Of a stretch of 64,000 bases of DNA, positions 1 to 10,024 are shown piece after piece (position 1 is the stretch's first letter; each line of letters begins with the position of its first letter). This DNA is from Verrucomicrobiota bacterium (GTDB lineage Bacteria > Verrucomicrobiota > Verrucomicrobiia > Chthoniobacterales > SZAS-18), in NCBI GenBank assembly GCA_019241085.1, contig JAFAXH010000040.1, forward strand, positions 1 to 64,000, read 5' to 3'. Below the pieces are notes generated by a model. It did no database searches. It saw only the letters and a list, made by a program, of their open reading frames with translations, and was not told where the DNA came from. The position numbers were made by a program, and so were the translations under genes.

Positions 1-194
1 AGCTCGCGGGTGACGCGGTTTTGGTTGATGTTCACGAACGGCAGCGCACCGCGCTCGCGGGCGGCGCGGATGAGCGCGACGGTCATCGACTCGGGAATGT
101 CGAAAACATCGAGCAAGACGCGCTCATCGGGCTGGAGCCGGGTAGAGAAACTGGTGAGCAAACGGGCAAGCTGGAAGTAACGCGGATCGTGCAT
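1..194 (-). CDS. Aminopeptidase, M29 family (N-terminal part, runs off the window)
   Basis: Only the first 64 codons are present; the gene continues beyond the left edge. It begins at an ATG at 194 and reads [13 protein letters not shown], then a stretch ending [15 protein letters not shown] and [15 protein letters not shown]. This matches the opening of M29 (AmpS/aminopeptidase T-like) metalloaminopeptidases, which start with a helix, a 'V..GD.VLI' strand and a 'R.A...GA.P.V' segment. The metal ligands lie in the missing part. The family releases N-terminal amino acids from peptides in the cytoplasm. The gene sits 105 bases downstream of the RDD gene on the same strand. Family assignment is by eye. 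Confidence 0.6.
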   Translation of the reverse strand, partial: MHDPRYFQLARLLTSFSTRLQPDERVLLDVFDIPESMTVALIRAARERGALPFVNINQNRVTRE

Positions 195-299
195 GGGTCG
201 GCGTAGGGGAAAAGGGAAAATAACCAATCTGCCCGCGAAGGAAAGCGCGGGAGGACAGGCCGGGTCTTGCGCCTTGGAAAAGCGGACGGCGCAAACCGC

Positions 300-1094
300 T
301 CATCCGCCCGCTGCCGCGGCGCGGGCGCGGAAGAGCACATCGACGCAGTTGCGCACGAGCTGCTCGTCGGCTAGGGCGCCGTCGGCGAATTCCTCCGGCC
401 ACGGCGCCGCGGCGCTGCGGAAACGCGCCGCCAGCGTGGCAAAGAGATGCACTCGCGCTTGGGCGTCCAGCGTCTCGCGCCGCAAGAGCGCCTGGAGCGC
501 CAGACTGGCCTCGGTCGGCGGGATGCGGTTGCGCAGCCGCGCGGCCAGGGCGGGATGCGCGCGCAGCGAGTTGTATTTCCCAGCCATGAGTTGCGCGAGG
601 TCGGGCACGGCAGGTCGCGCGGTGCGCACGACGACGGTGTCGGCGGCAAGGTCGCCGAGGCGTTGCGCGCGGCGGTTGAGCGCGCAGCACGCGCCGCCGA
701 GCAGATAGAATCCGGGCAGCAAATCCACGGCGCGCAGGATATTCCGCAGGAAAACCTGGTGAAATCGCAAGCGCAGCCCGCCTGCATCCACGACCCGCAA
801 GCGCAACGCTCGCTTGCCAGGCGTCTGCCCGCGCCAAAGCCACTCGAAGGCGATCCCATACACGATTGGCACAGCGAAAAAGAGAAAGACGCGCACTGCC
901 GTCGCGAAATCTTCGCCCAGCACGAGCAAGGGCAACACGAAATAACCGATGAGTTGGAGCGCGACCATCGTCGCCAACAGGTCCACGACCCAAGCCAGAA
1001 ATCGCGTGACCGGCCCCGCCAGTTGCAGGGCGAAGGTGACGCCTTCCGGCAAACGGAAGAGCAGCGCGCGAGATTTTTCAGAGGGAACGGCCAC
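300..1094 (-). CDS. RDD-domain integral membrane protein
   Basis: 264 residues. After a short cytoplasmic N-terminus the protein has the RDD layout: a first membrane segment preceded by an Arg and an Asp (FLAWVVDLLATMV, about residues 33-45), a second around LVLGEDFATAVRVFLFFAVP, and a third near residues 120-135, with the family motif WRGQTPGKRALRLRVVD between them. The C-terminal 100 residues are soluble and helical with no motif I recognise. RDD proteins are poorly characterised membrane proteins; some act in ion transport. Here the gene follows the SpoIIM and DUF58 genes on the same strand, a neighbourhood repeatedly seen with MoxR-type ATPase clusters, although no moxR gene is in the window. 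Confidence 0.8.
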   Translation of the reverse strand: MAVPSEKSRALLFRLPEGVTFALQLAGPVTRFLAWVVDLLATMVALQLIGYFVLPLLVLGEDFATAVRVFLFFAVPIVYGIAFEWLWRGQTPGKRALRLRVVDAGGLRLRFHQVFLRNILRAVDLLPGFYLLGGACCALNRRAQRLGDLAADTVVVRTARPAVPDLAQLMAGKYNSLRAHPALAARLRNRIPPTEASLALQALLRRETLDAQARVHLFATLAARFRSAAAPWPEEFADGALADEQLVRNCVDVLFRARAAAAGG

Positions 1095-1184
1095 GGGATT
1101 TGGTATTTATTCACCGAAAAAATCAGGGCAAGCCCGGTGCCGCGCATCAGGGATTTCCCCGATGGGCGAGCGTCGAGACGGCTC

Positions 1185-2222
1185 TCAAGTCCGCGCCGGT
1201 CGCAGCGCGTCCGTGCGGCCAGAAAATCCGAGGAACGCCGCCAGGCCGGCGAGTTGCAGCACGCCAAAGGCGATCTTCAGCGAGTAAGGCAGCACCGGCT
1301 CGTGGTATTGCGAGAAAAACGCCTCGATTAAACCGGCCCAAACGAGGAGCAGCGCGACGCCGCCGAGGAGCGTGGTCAAATCGGGCGCCACGGCGCGGAA
1401 ACGCTCGCGCAACCGTTCCCGCCGGCCCCAGCCGATCAAGGCCGCGGCGAGGACAAAGCCGGCCTGACCCGCGAGGAGGATGCTCGGAATTTCCACTGAA
1501 CCGTGCGGCAGCAGCCAGCCGAGCAGAAAGATGCCCTGGCCGTCGCGGATGTAATCAGTGCCGACCGCGCCGAGGATGACGCCATTATAAAATAACTCGA
1601 CCACTGTGCCCACGCCCCAAGTCAGCCCGAGCGACATCGTGAGGATGGAGACGCGGATGTTGTTGGCCATGAGCGAGGAAGAAAAAGTCGCCTTGCCGTC
1701 GCGCATGTGCCCGCCGCGCTCGGCTTCCTCGCGCCGCACCCGGTCGCTCGGCCGGCCGCTGAGATGGCTGAATTGCGAGGGCAAAAAAACGTCCTTCGCC
1801 TCCTCGTCGATGAGCAAGCCGAGACTGCCAAAGCCGACGCCCGCGAGCGTGACGAGCACCGCCAGCAAAAACGCGCGTGCGTGCCGGCGGAAGGTTTGCG
1901 GAAACGTGTGCGTCAGCCAGCGCCACGGCCGCCGCCAGCCCGCGACTGAGTCATTCGTCGTCGGCTCGCGGCTGGGATCGTGCAATTCGCCGTAAGCCCG
2001 CGCGACGAGCGATTCCAAATGCCGGCGCAATTCCGGCTCCGCCGAAAACGTCGCCAGCCGCGAAAGGTCCGCGCAAGCGCGTTGATACAAATAATAAAAC
2101 CGCTCCGCCTGCGCGAGTTCGAGCCGCGCGCCGCCGTCGCGTTCCAAGCGGTCGAGCGTTTCCTCCAGCTCCGTCCAATAAACGCGCTCCGTGGCGGCAA
2201 AACGTTCGAGGTCGATGATCAT
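1185..2222 (-). CDS. SpoIIM (DUF95) family membrane protein
   Basis: 345 residues. The N-terminal 115 residues are a charged helical domain (starts MIIDLERFAATERVYW); a first membrane helix near residues 135-155 is followed by a long loop and then several hydrophobic helices. The segment FSSSLMANNIRVSILTMSLG followed by GVILGAVG and LLPHGSVEIPSILLAGQAG is the core of the stage II sporulation protein M family, with its conserved H-G-x-x-E-I-P. In non-sporulating bacteria these are membrane proteins of unknown role encoded with RDD and DUF58 genes, as here. The ATG overlaps the stop of the upstream DUF2283 gene by 4 bases, implying translational coupling. Confidence 0.85.
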   Translation of the reverse strand: MIIDLERFAATERVYWTELEETLDRLERDGGARLELAQAERFYYLYQRACADLSRLATFSAEPELRRHLESLVARAYGELHDPSREPTTNDSVAGWRRPWRWLTHTFPQTFRRHARAFLLAVLVTLAGVGFGSLGLLIDEEAKDVFLPSQFSHLSGRPSDRVRREEAERGGHMRDGKATFSSSLMANNIRVSILTMSLGLTWGVGTVVELFYNGVILGAVGTDYIRDGQGIFLLGWLLPHGSVEIPSILLAGQAGFVLAAALIGWGRRERLRERFRAVAPDLTTLLGGVALLLVWAGLIEAFFSQYHEPVLPYSLKIAFGVLQLAGLAAFLGFSGRTDALRPART

Positions 2223-2425
2223 GCGGCACGCAGCGGCAAACGCTCGGTGACCAACTCCCGCAGATCGAGCTTTTGACTGGCGTTGTCGATGTCGATGCCC
2301 ACGAGATTGCCGTCCGCATCGTAGTCGAGCACCACGCCATCAGAAACCTCGGTGCTCTCACAACTGCTCCGAGCGGAGAGGTCAATGTAAAGCGAATCCG
2401 TGTCGGGATGGTAGCTGAGTTTCAT
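2219..2425 (-). CDS. DUF2283 family small protein
   Basis: 68 residues. MKLSYHPDTDSLYIDLS, then VVLDYDADGNLVGIDI and a Leu-rich tail, is the DUF2283 pattern ('Y....D.lYi.l......s.e...gv.lD.d..G.lvGIEi..as'). The family is small and soluble; it is often paired with a second small gene and has been suggested to be part of toxin-antitoxin-like pairs, but no activity is established. It overlaps the neighbouring genes by 4 bases at both ends (ATGA junctions), so three genes are tightly coupled. The pair looks like an insertion into the DUF58-SpoIIM-RDD cluster. Confidence 0.75.
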   Translation of the reverse strand: MKLSYHPDTDSLYIDLSARSSCESTEVSDGVVLDYDADGNLVGIDIDNASQKLDLRELVTERLPLRAA

Positions 2426-2670
2426 GGATGGAAGCGACGGTCGGGAAAAGCGTTGTGAATGGTGAGTTTATCGGCCAACGTGATGACCCGCAAGAAGCGG
2501 CCGCCCAGCGCCGGCACGAACGCCCAGAAGCGAAAGCGGTTTCCCTCTTGGGATTCAACACGCACTGGCGCGGCCACGACAGCAACGCACATTGCCTTGG
2601 TCAGATAGGGCCGTTTTCGCAGCACTTCGTTCTCGAAGTAAGGCGTGAATTTGTAATCGGGAACTGGCAC
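2422..2670 (-). CDS. Small conserved protein paired with DUF2283 (possible toxin-like partner)
   Basis: 82 residues. The conserved-looking core is FENEVLRKRPYLTKAMCVA, a central P-V-R-V-E-x-Q, an aromatic strand and the ending LRVITLADKLTIHNAFPDRR. I recall this arrangement (helix, P-x-R-x-E-x-Q, R-x-R-x-W, L-R-V-x-T-L-x-D, H-N-A-F-P-D-R) in small proteins encoded directly before DUF2283 genes, some annotated DUF4258-like. Function is unknown. It starts 19 bases after the DUF58 stop and overlaps the DUF2283 start by 4 bases. The DUF4258 link is tentative. Confidence 0.6.
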   Translation of the reverse strand: MPVPDYKFTPYFENEVLRKRPYLTKAMCVAVVAAPVRVESQEGNRFRFWAFVPALGGRFLRVITLADKLTIHNAFPDRRFHP

Positions 2671-2689
2671 GCTGATAAGACTCGGAAGA

Positions 2690-4177
2690 TTACAAAATCT
2701 GCCGCTGCTTCACGTTCAGATATTGCGTGATGAGCTGTGCCGTCAGCGCTTCGCGGTCGAGCAGGGAAAAGCGCACGCCTTGCGCGCGCAGCGTCGTCTC
2801 GACCTCGCGCAATTTTTGCCATTCCAGATGACCGCCGAGCCGGCGATACACGTCGTCCGTCGTGTTCACCGCCGCCGTTTCGGGCAACGCGCCGAGATCA
2901 TCGAAGAGCGGACGCACGCCGGGCGGACGCAGCGTGTTCACCAGCACGAGATGCTGCCGCGAGAGCAGGCCGATGTGTTGGATGAAACTTTCCGCCAGCA
3001 GCGGATCATCAAGCGCCGTGAGAAAAACGAGCAACGCGCGCCGGCGCAACCGCACGCGCAGAAACGCGCAGGCTTCCTCGAAATCGGGCGACACCACCGT
3101 CGGCTGCAACGCGTAGAGCGCCTCGCGGCACGTATCAAAATGCCCCGCCCCACCCTTGGCCCGCACGAAGCCGCCAACGCGGTCGGCAAACGTCGCCAAG
3201 CCGAAATTATCCCCCTGCCTTTGCGCCGCCAGCGCGAGCAGGAGCGTGCTCGTCACGTAGCGTTCCAAAGCCGAAACCACCGCGCCGGGCGGATCGTGCG
3301 GACGCGGCGCGGGTCGGGCGCTCAGGCGCGAGGAGTCGATGACGACATACACCTCCTGCGTGCGCTCGACGCGATAGACTTTGCTCACCAACCGCTGCCG
3401 GCGCGCGGTCGCTTTCCAGCTCACATCTTCGAGCGCGTCGCCGACGATGTAGTCACGCAATTTTTCAAATTCCCGCCCGCGCCCGACCTGCCGCCGCGCG
3501 TGCGCGCCCACGCCCCAGCGGTGCAAAAAAACGGCCGCGGCTTGGCGGCGTTCGGACACGAGGTCCGGATAAACGCGCGTCTCGCAGCCGATGACCAGCG
3601 CGCGCCGCGCGTCCCAAAATCCGAGCGCCGACGGCTCTTCCAGATAAAGGCGGTCAAAGAAAAAACGTCCGCGCCGGCGCGGCGTGACCATCCACGCCAG
3701 GGCCACGCGCGGCACGCCGGCGGGCAACGCCACGCGCAGCTCGCCGCCCGCGTCGAGGCCGCGCGCCGCGTCGTCGTCCGTTTGCGGTTCCAAGTCCGAC
3801 GGCCACGCGAGCGCGAGCCGCAAGCGTCGGGCGGGCGCGCCGGCGCGGTCGTTGCGCAGAAAAAACGCGAGCGCGCCGGCCCGGTCTTTGCCCAGCCGGA
3901 CGACTTCGGGAAATTCCACGCGCAACTCCGGCGCGCGGTTGAGCGCGAGCACGGCGTCGAATAACGCCAGCGTGAAAAGCAGCGCGGCAAAACCGAACGC
4001 CGCGGTCTCCCAGCCGGGCGCCAACCCGCCGATGACCGCCAGCGGCACGAGCACGATGCCGACGAGCGCGGGCAGGCGGTTGCGCGGAGCGAGGGAAGTT
4101 TTCACCAGGAACAAAAAATCGTCGTCACGGCGACGCGGCCGCATCGCTCGCTGGGATTTCCGCCGGGGCAGGCGCAT
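2690..4177 (-). CDS. DUF58 domain protein (MoxR-associated, vWA-like)
   Basis: 495 residues; a shorter start at 4144 would leave only a 20-base overlap with the upstream gene. Two adjacent membrane helices near residues 38-80 are followed by a beta-rich region. The DUF58 signature then appears as GRGREFEKLRDYIVGDALED and VSWKATARRQRLVSKVY. The rest is a von Willebrand A-like fold with VYVVIDSSR where the metal-site D-x-S-x-S is usually found. DUF58 proteins are membrane-anchored partners of MoxR AAA ATPases in envelope-related chaperone-like systems. The SpoIIM and RDD genes downstream fit that context. Confidence 0.85.
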   Translation of the reverse strand: MRLPRRKSQRAMRPRRRDDDFLFLVKTSLAPRNRLPALVGIVLVPLAVIGGLAPGWETAAFGFAALLFTLALFDAVLALNRAPELRVEFPEVVRLGKDRAGALAFFLRNDRAGAPARRLRLALAWPSDLEPQTDDDAARGLDAGGELRVALPAGVPRVALAWMVTPRRRGRFFFDRLYLEEPSALGFWDARRALVIGCETRVYPDLVSERRQAAAVFLHRWGVGAHARRQVGRGREFEKLRDYIVGDALEDVSWKATARRQRLVSKVYRVERTQEVYVVIDSSRLSARPAPRPHDPPGAVVSALERYVTSTLLLALAAQRQGDNFGLATFADRVGGFVRAKGGAGHFDTCREALYALQPTVVSPDFEEACAFLRVRLRRRALLVFLTALDDPLLAESFIQHIGLLSRQHLVLVNTLRPPGVRPLFDDLGALPETAAVNTTDDVYRRLGGHLEWQKLREVETTLRAQGVRFSLLDREALTAQLITQYLNVKQRQIL

Positions 4178-5273
4178 CCGCGGGACGGCGCCAGAAATTT
4201 GCCACGAGCTTTTGCAAATGCGGCTGGCGCAGGTCGAAATCCTCGCCGCCGGGCGCTGCCATCGTTGCCGGCGGCGCGTTGGTCAGCGGCCATTGCCACC
4301 AAAACAATCCGGCGAGCCAGCCGCCGCGCGCCGCTTCGCGTTGCATCACGTGCAGCGCCGCGTCCACGCAGCGGCTCTGGATTTCCGCGGCGTGCGGACC
4401 GCCGCGGGGCGCGCTCCAGGGATCGCTCGCGGCGCGGGCACTTTCGTTGTAGCCGATCTGCACGAAGAGCACCGGCTTGTCGTGGAGCTTTTGCGATAGC
4501 GCGCGCAGGTTGCGCAGGTGTTTTTCCCAGCCTTGGGCGATCTGTTTCAAGCTCGGATCGGGCTTGCTCGTCAATGGGAAATAAGCGAGCACGCCGAGGT
4601 AATCGAGCGCGTCGTAAAAGCCGACCTGGCCGTAGGAATCCCAACTGCCGCCGTAGGTTAGCTTGCCGCCATAGACGGCGCGCACGGCGGTGATGATCTC
4701 GCGCCAGCGTTCCTCGATCACCTGGGCGTGCGTGTATTCCAACCCGATGCAGAGCAGGCCCGCGCCGTGCGCTTGGGCGAGACGCGCCGTCGCCACGATC
4801 CAGCGCAAATAGTCGGCGAAAAAGCGGTTCCATTCCTCGTTGGTGTTAAAGGAAATTTCGCCGCGCCAGGAGAAACGCGTGCCGCTGAAGCCCAGCCGCG
4901 CGATGAGCATGACGGCCAGGCCGCGTTCGCGCGCGCCGTCGAGCGGACGGCTGATGCGTTCCGGTTCGCGCGGATCGGAAAAGTCGATGTGACCATCCTC
5001 GCGCACCTGCGCAAACGTATCGAGCGCGACCGTGTTCACGCCGAGCACCTTCAATTCGTCGAACGTCTGCGCCAGCGCGGCGGACGTCCATTCCTGATCG
5101 CCGCCGGCTGGGTTGGAAATCGTCATGCCCCGGATCGGCATCGGCGGCTCGGGCAGTGGCGCGACGACTTGCTGCGCGCGGAGCGGCCACGCGAGCCACC
5201 ACGCAGCGGCCACGAGGAGAAAAAAACGCCGCGGAAAAAAGCGGCCGTTTTTTTGCGGAGGGAAAATCGGCAT
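4125..5273 (-). CDS. Secreted GH113-like glycosidase (TIM barrel)
   Basis: 382 residues from the ATG at 5273; a start at 5297 is also open. The N-terminus is Arg-rich then hydrophobic (FFLLVAAAWWLAWPLRAQ), a signal peptide with a likely cut after A-Q. The mature protein has the strands of a TIM barrel: RGMTISNPAG, LGVNTVALDTFAQV, LAVMLIARLGFS, LLCIGLEYTH, LDYLGVLAYFPL and PVLFVQIGYNESARAASDPW. The last resembles the GH113 strand that normally carries a Glu (E-I-G-Y), here Q-I-G-Y; the Glu in GLEYTH fits an acid/base position. It may be a beta-mannanase-like enzyme or a non-catalytic relative. It overlaps the DUF58 start by 53 bases. Confidence 0.65.
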   Translation of the reverse strand: MPIFPPQKNGRFFPRRFFLLVAAAWWLAWPLRAQQVVAPLPEPPMPIRGMTISNPAGGDQEWTSAALAQTFDELKVLGVNTVALDTFAQVREDGHIDFSDPREPERISRPLDGARERGLAVMLIARLGFSGTRFSWRGEISFNTNEEWNRFFADYLRWIVATARLAQAHGAGLLCIGLEYTHAQVIEERWREIITAVRAVYGGKLTYGGSWDSYGQVGFYDALDYLGVLAYFPLTSKPDPSLKQIAQGWEKHLRNLRALSQKLHDKPVLFVQIGYNESARAASDPWSAPRGGPHAAEIQSRCVDAALHVMQREAARGGWLAGLFWWQWPLTNAPPATMAAPGGEDFDLRQPHLQKLVANFWRRPADAPAPAEIPASDAAASP

Positions 5274-5354
5274 GGAACTGCGCGAGGATAAAGGCAAGCT
5301 GCCGCTGGCTCAATGCAGGCAGGGATGTTTCGCCAAAACGTCCCCGAATTAAAT

Positions 5355-5417
5355 CAGGGACGGCTCGGCGAGCCATCCCTACCGCATTTGGTAGAATGTT
5401 CGCCGAGCCGCCCCAAC
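5355..5417. repeat. GC-rich palindromic element G (upstream of the M48 gene)
   Basis: Two copies of a GGCTCGGCGA-type motif face each other. The left copy (5356-5373) reads GGGACGGCTCGGCGAGCC and is itself partly self-complementary; the right copy (about 5399-5414) is the reverse complement of GGGGCGGCTCGGCGAAC. A short AT-richer spacer separates them. It lies between the divergent GH113-like and M48 genes. Confidence 0.55.
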
Positions 5418-5489
5418 CAGCGCAAATCTAAACGCACGCGCGCCTTCGCTCACGATTTCACTGCGAGTTTTCCCATTTCCAAATTCACC

Positions 5490-6353
5490 ATGGAACAACG
5501 CTCCTACGTTCGCCTGCTGCCCATCGTCATCGCGCTCATCGCGGTGGCTTACAAATTTCTGAGCACGCCGAGTTTTGTGAACCCCGAGACCGGCCGCAAG
5601 GCGCGCGTCGGCCTCAATCCCCAGCAGGAACAGGCGCTCGGCTTGCAGAGCTACAACCAGGTGTTGCAGGAAGCCGGGTCGAACGTCGTGCGCAGCGGTC
5701 CGGTCGTGGACCAGGTCACGCGCGTCGCCCGGCGTCTCGCCGGTGCCGCGGCGGCACACGGGCAGCAGCAATACAACTGGCGGCTCAGCGTCGTGCGCTC
5801 CGATCAGGTCAACGCCTTTTGTCTGCCCGGCGGCGAGATCGTCGTCTATACCGCGATCCTGCCCGTGACGCAGCACAGCGCCGGGCTGGCCGTCGTCATG
5901 GGGCACGAAATGGCGCACGCCACCAGCCGCCACGGGGCGCAGCGGATGTTTCAACAATCCATCGCGCAAACGCTCATGACCGGCGCGCAATTTTCGCTCA
6001 CGAACCTGGATTGGAACCAGCAGCGCGCCGTCATGGGCGCGCTCGGCGCCGCCACGCAATACGGCGCGATTTTGCCCTTCAGCCGCGAGCACGAGAGCGA
6101 GGCCGATCACGTCGGCCTGCTTTACATGGCCCGCGCCGGGTATGATCCGCAGGAAGCGATCAAATTCTGGCAACGCATGGAAGCGCAGGCGGGCAGCGGC
6201 CGGCAGCCCGCGGAATTTGCCAGCGACCATCCGAGCCACGGCCATCGCATCGAACAATTGAAAGGCTGGATGCCGCAGGCGTTGCAGGAATACGAGAAGG
6301 CGCCGGAAAAAGTCCCCGCCAGCGAGGCGCTCGCACCGATCAGCGGGAATTAA
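5490..6353 (+). CDS. M48 family metalloprotease, membrane-anchored
   Basis: 287 residues from the ATG at 5490, chosen because the protein then opens with a typical signal anchor (YVRLLPIVIALIAVAYKFL); the upstream in-frame codons overlap repeat G. The zinc site is VVMGHEMAHATSRHG (HExxH), with the third ligand in SREHESEADHVGLLYM and the conserved AGYDPQEAI after it. The end has the family motif SDHPSHGHRIEQL. M48 proteins of this short type (YggG/LoiP/Oma1-like) are envelope proteases that degrade misfolded or stress-damaged proteins. It is monocistronic, with queA 44 bases downstream. Confidence 0.92.
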   Translation: MEQRSYVRLLPIVIALIAVAYKFLSTPSFVNPETGRKARVGLNPQQEQALGLQSYNQVLQEAGSNVVRSGPVVDQVTRVARRLAGAAAAHGQQQYNWRLSVVRSDQVNAFCLPGGEIVVYTAILPVTQHSAGLAVVMGHEMAHATSRHGAQRMFQQSIAQTLMTGAQFSLTNLDWNQQRAVMGALGAATQYGAILPFSREHESEADHVGLLYMARAGYDPQEAIKFWQRMEAQAGSGRQPAEFASDHPSHGHRIEQLKGWMPQALQEYEKAPEKVPASEALAPISGN

Positions 6354-6397
6354 AAAATTCCGCTCCCGCCTACGCCATTTGTCATTCGTCATTTTTT

Positions 6398-8040
<1,643 letters not shown>

Positions 8041-8045
8041 CTCCC

Positions 8046-8705
8046 GTGAACCACGAGCAAATCCTCATCGCTCCCTCCATCCTCGCCAGTGATTTCGCCG
8101 CGTTCGGCGCGGAGGCCCGCCGCGCGCAGGACGACGGCGCCGATTGGATCCATCTCGACGTGATGGACGGCCATTTCGTGGACAACATTTCCTTCGGCCC
8201 CGCCGCCGTCGCCGCCATCGCCAAACACACGACATTGCCGCTCGACGTGCATCTCATGATCCAGCGGCCGGACCATTTTCTGCCGCGCTTCCTCGCCGCC
8301 GGCGCGCGCCACGTCCTCGTCCACGTCGAGCCGGCCGCGCAACACGACGTGCGCCAGACGCTCGCCGCCATCCGCGCCGCTGGCTGCCTCGCCGGATTGG
8401 TCATCAACCCGCCGACGCCCTTCGCCGCGCTGGAGCCGTATTGGGGACAATTCGACACCCTGCTCGTCATGACCGTCAACCCTGGTTTTGGCGGCCAGGC
8501 GTTCCTGCCCGAGACGATGGAAAAGGTCGCCGCCGCGCGTGCGCAACGCACTGCGCGCGGGCTGCAATTTCACATCCAGGTCGATGGCGGCATCAATGCC
8601 GAAACCGCGCCGCTCGCGCGAGAGCATGGCGCCAATGTTTTCGTCGCCGGCACCAGCGTTTTCCACGCCCCTGACATGGCCGCAGCGATCCGCGCCTTGC
8701 GTTGA
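8046..8705 (+). CDS. rpe: Ribulose-phosphate 3-epimerase
   Basis: 219 residues, normal length. It interconverts ribulose 5-phosphate and xylulose 5-phosphate in the pentose phosphate pathway. The TIM-barrel motifs are all present: IAPSILASDF, IHLDVMDGHFV (metal His and catalytic Asp), LDVHLMI, VNPGFGGQ (phosphate-binding loop), QVDGGIN and VAGTSVF. The start is GTG at 8046, 6 bases after the right arm of element B1 and with no Shine-Dalgarno motif, so the upstream hairpin could influence initiation. A second copy of the same repeat family (B2) follows the stop codon. Confidence 0.97.
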   Translation: MNHEQILIAPSILASDFAAFGAEARRAQDDGADWIHLDVMDGHFVDNISFGPAAVAAIAKHTTLPLDVHLMIQRPDHFLPRFLAAGARHVLVHVEPAAQHDVRQTLAAIRAAGCLAGLVINPPTPFAALEPYWGQFDTLLVMTVNPGFGGQAFLPETMEKVAAARAQRTARGLQFHIQVDGGINAETAPLAREHGANVFVAGTSVFHAPDMAAAIRALR

Positions 8706-8713
8706 AGCCGAGG

Positions 8714-8830
8714 TTTTTTGGACAGGATTTACAGGATTAAACAGGATGGTCCGAAGAAGCACGCAAACATTGCGATGGGGATCGGCGTGGTTTTCTTAAT
8801 CCTGTAAAATCCTGTCAATCCTGTCTGAAA
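8714..8830. repeat. Inverted tandem-array element B2 (convergent gap after rpe)
   Basis: Left arm 8714-8747 is built from repeats of ACAGGATT (for example GACAGGATTTACAGGATTAA); right arm 8791-8830 is the reverse complement with small differences. The centre is unrelated to that of B1. It starts 8 bases after the rpe stop and ends on the base before the stop of the convergent gene at 8831, so it is placed like a bidirectional terminator, with a T6 run at its left outer edge (8714-8719). Confidence 0.85.
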
Positions 8831-9403
8831 CTAGCTCCCCTGCCCCTTGCGCTCGGCGGCTTGCGGGGCGTGGGAATTATTCACCACGTCGAGGATGCGT
8901 TGCGCTGGCTCGACGCGCTCGCTTTGTAAATCGACGTTGCCATCCGGGCCAATGACGATGCAGGCGAACTTGCCATTCGCCACGCCGAACGTCGCCGCCG
9001 CGCCCGCGCCGTCTGCGGCCAGCGCGAAGGGAATGCTCGACGCTGGTTGCGGATGCTCCGCCGTGCCGCTGAAGGCCGCGATAAACACGATCTTGCGCGC
9101 GGAAATGTCGAGGTAGCGTTTCTCAATCAGCCGCGCTTGTTTTTGAAATTCGCCGTTGTCCGGTCCCGGTGCGACGAGAACGACGACGGGCTGGCCGCGA
9201 AATTTCTTGATCGACTGCCGCGCGCCTCCCGCGCCGAGCCACGCGATGTCCGGCGCCGGCCGCACGACGGCATTTTGTTGCTGCTGCGGCGATTCGGTCT
9301 TTTTCGGTTTGGCCAAACCGGCTGGTGTCACGCCGAGCCAGCAGGCGGCGGCAATGGTCAGCACGCTGATCGAGGTAAGCACAACGGGCCGCGTCTTCTT
9401 CAT
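8831..9403 (-). CDS. Exported thioredoxin-fold-like protein of unknown function
   Basis: 190 residues from the ATG at 9403. It begins with Lys-Lys-Thr-Arg and a hydrophobic segment (LTSISVLTIAAACWLGV), a signal peptide or anchor. The mature part has a thioredoxin/peroxiredoxin-like strand order: SIKKFRGQPVVVLVAPGPDN, KIVFIAAFSG, FALAADGAGAAATFGV and FACIVIGPDGNVDL. There is no Cys pair at the redox position, so any enzymatic role is doubtful. It lies downstream of frr on the same strand but is separated by 42 bases. Confidence 0.6.
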   Translation of the reverse strand: MKKTRPVVLTSISVLTIAAACWLGVTPAGLAKPKKTESPQQQQNAVVRPAPDIAWLGAGGARQSIKKFRGQPVVVLVAPGPDNGEFQKQARLIEKRYLDISARKIVFIAAFSGTAEHPQPASSIPFALAADGAGAAATFGVANGKFACIVIGPDGNVDLQSERVEPAQRILDVVNNSHAPQAAERKGQGS

Positions 9404-9445
9404 GGTCACAATCACAAAAATTTTTCGCGCCTAGCCTGCGCTCGC

Positions 9446-10009
9446 TCACACGCGCATGATCTCGGCTTCTTTTGAAGAAACCTGGTCGTCGATTTTCTTG
9501 CCGTATTCGTCGGTCAATTTCTGCACCTGCTCCTCGAACGTCGAAAGCTGGTCTTCGGTCATCACGCCTTCTTTTTTTTCCTTCTTCGCCGCGTCGAGCG
9601 CGTCGCGTCGCGCGCTGCGCACGCGCACCCGCGCCTCTTCAGCCATCGCCTTGATCGTCTTCACCAAATCGCGCCGCCGCTCTTCCGCCAACTCGGGAAT
9701 GGGTAGCCGGATGATCTTGCCGTCCACCGCCGGATTGATGCCGAGCTTGCTCTCTTTCAAGCCGCGCTCGATGTCCTTCACCGTGCTCGCGTCGAAGGGC
9801 TGCACGACGAGCAGCCGCGGCTCGGGCGTGGTGATGAGCGCGAGCTGCTTGAGCTTCATGTGCGTGCCGCCGTAGGCTTCGATGTCGATGTTTTCGACCA
9901 ACGCCGGCGATGCCTTGCCGGTGCGCACGGCGCTGAATTCGTGCGTCATGTAATTGACGCTTTTATCCATGCCTTCCTCGGCTTCGAGCAGGAGATCGTC
10001 GGCGGCCAT
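9446..10009 (-). CDS. frr: Ribosome recycling factor
   Basis: 187 residues from the ATG at 10009, which gives the normal family length; upstream in-frame codons lie in element C. RRF splits post-termination ribosomes with EF-G. Family blocks are THEFSAVRTGKASPALV, AYGGTHMKLKQLALI, VVQPFDASTVKDIERGL, LGINPAVDGKIIRLPIPEL and EERRRDLVKTIKAMAEEARV. The usual partner pyrH is upstream, but element C separates the two. Confidence 0.97.
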   Translation of the reverse strand: MAADDLLLEAEEGMDKSVNYMTHEFSAVRTGKASPALVENIDIEAYGGTHMKLKQLALITTPEPRLLVVQPFDASTVKDIERGLKESKLGINPAVDGKIIRLPIPELAEERRRDLVKTIKAMAEEARVRVRSARRDALDAAKKEKKEGVMTEDQLSTFEEQVQKLTDEYGKKIDDQVSSKEAEIMRV

Positions 10010-10024
10010 TTGGGGGAGAAGAAA

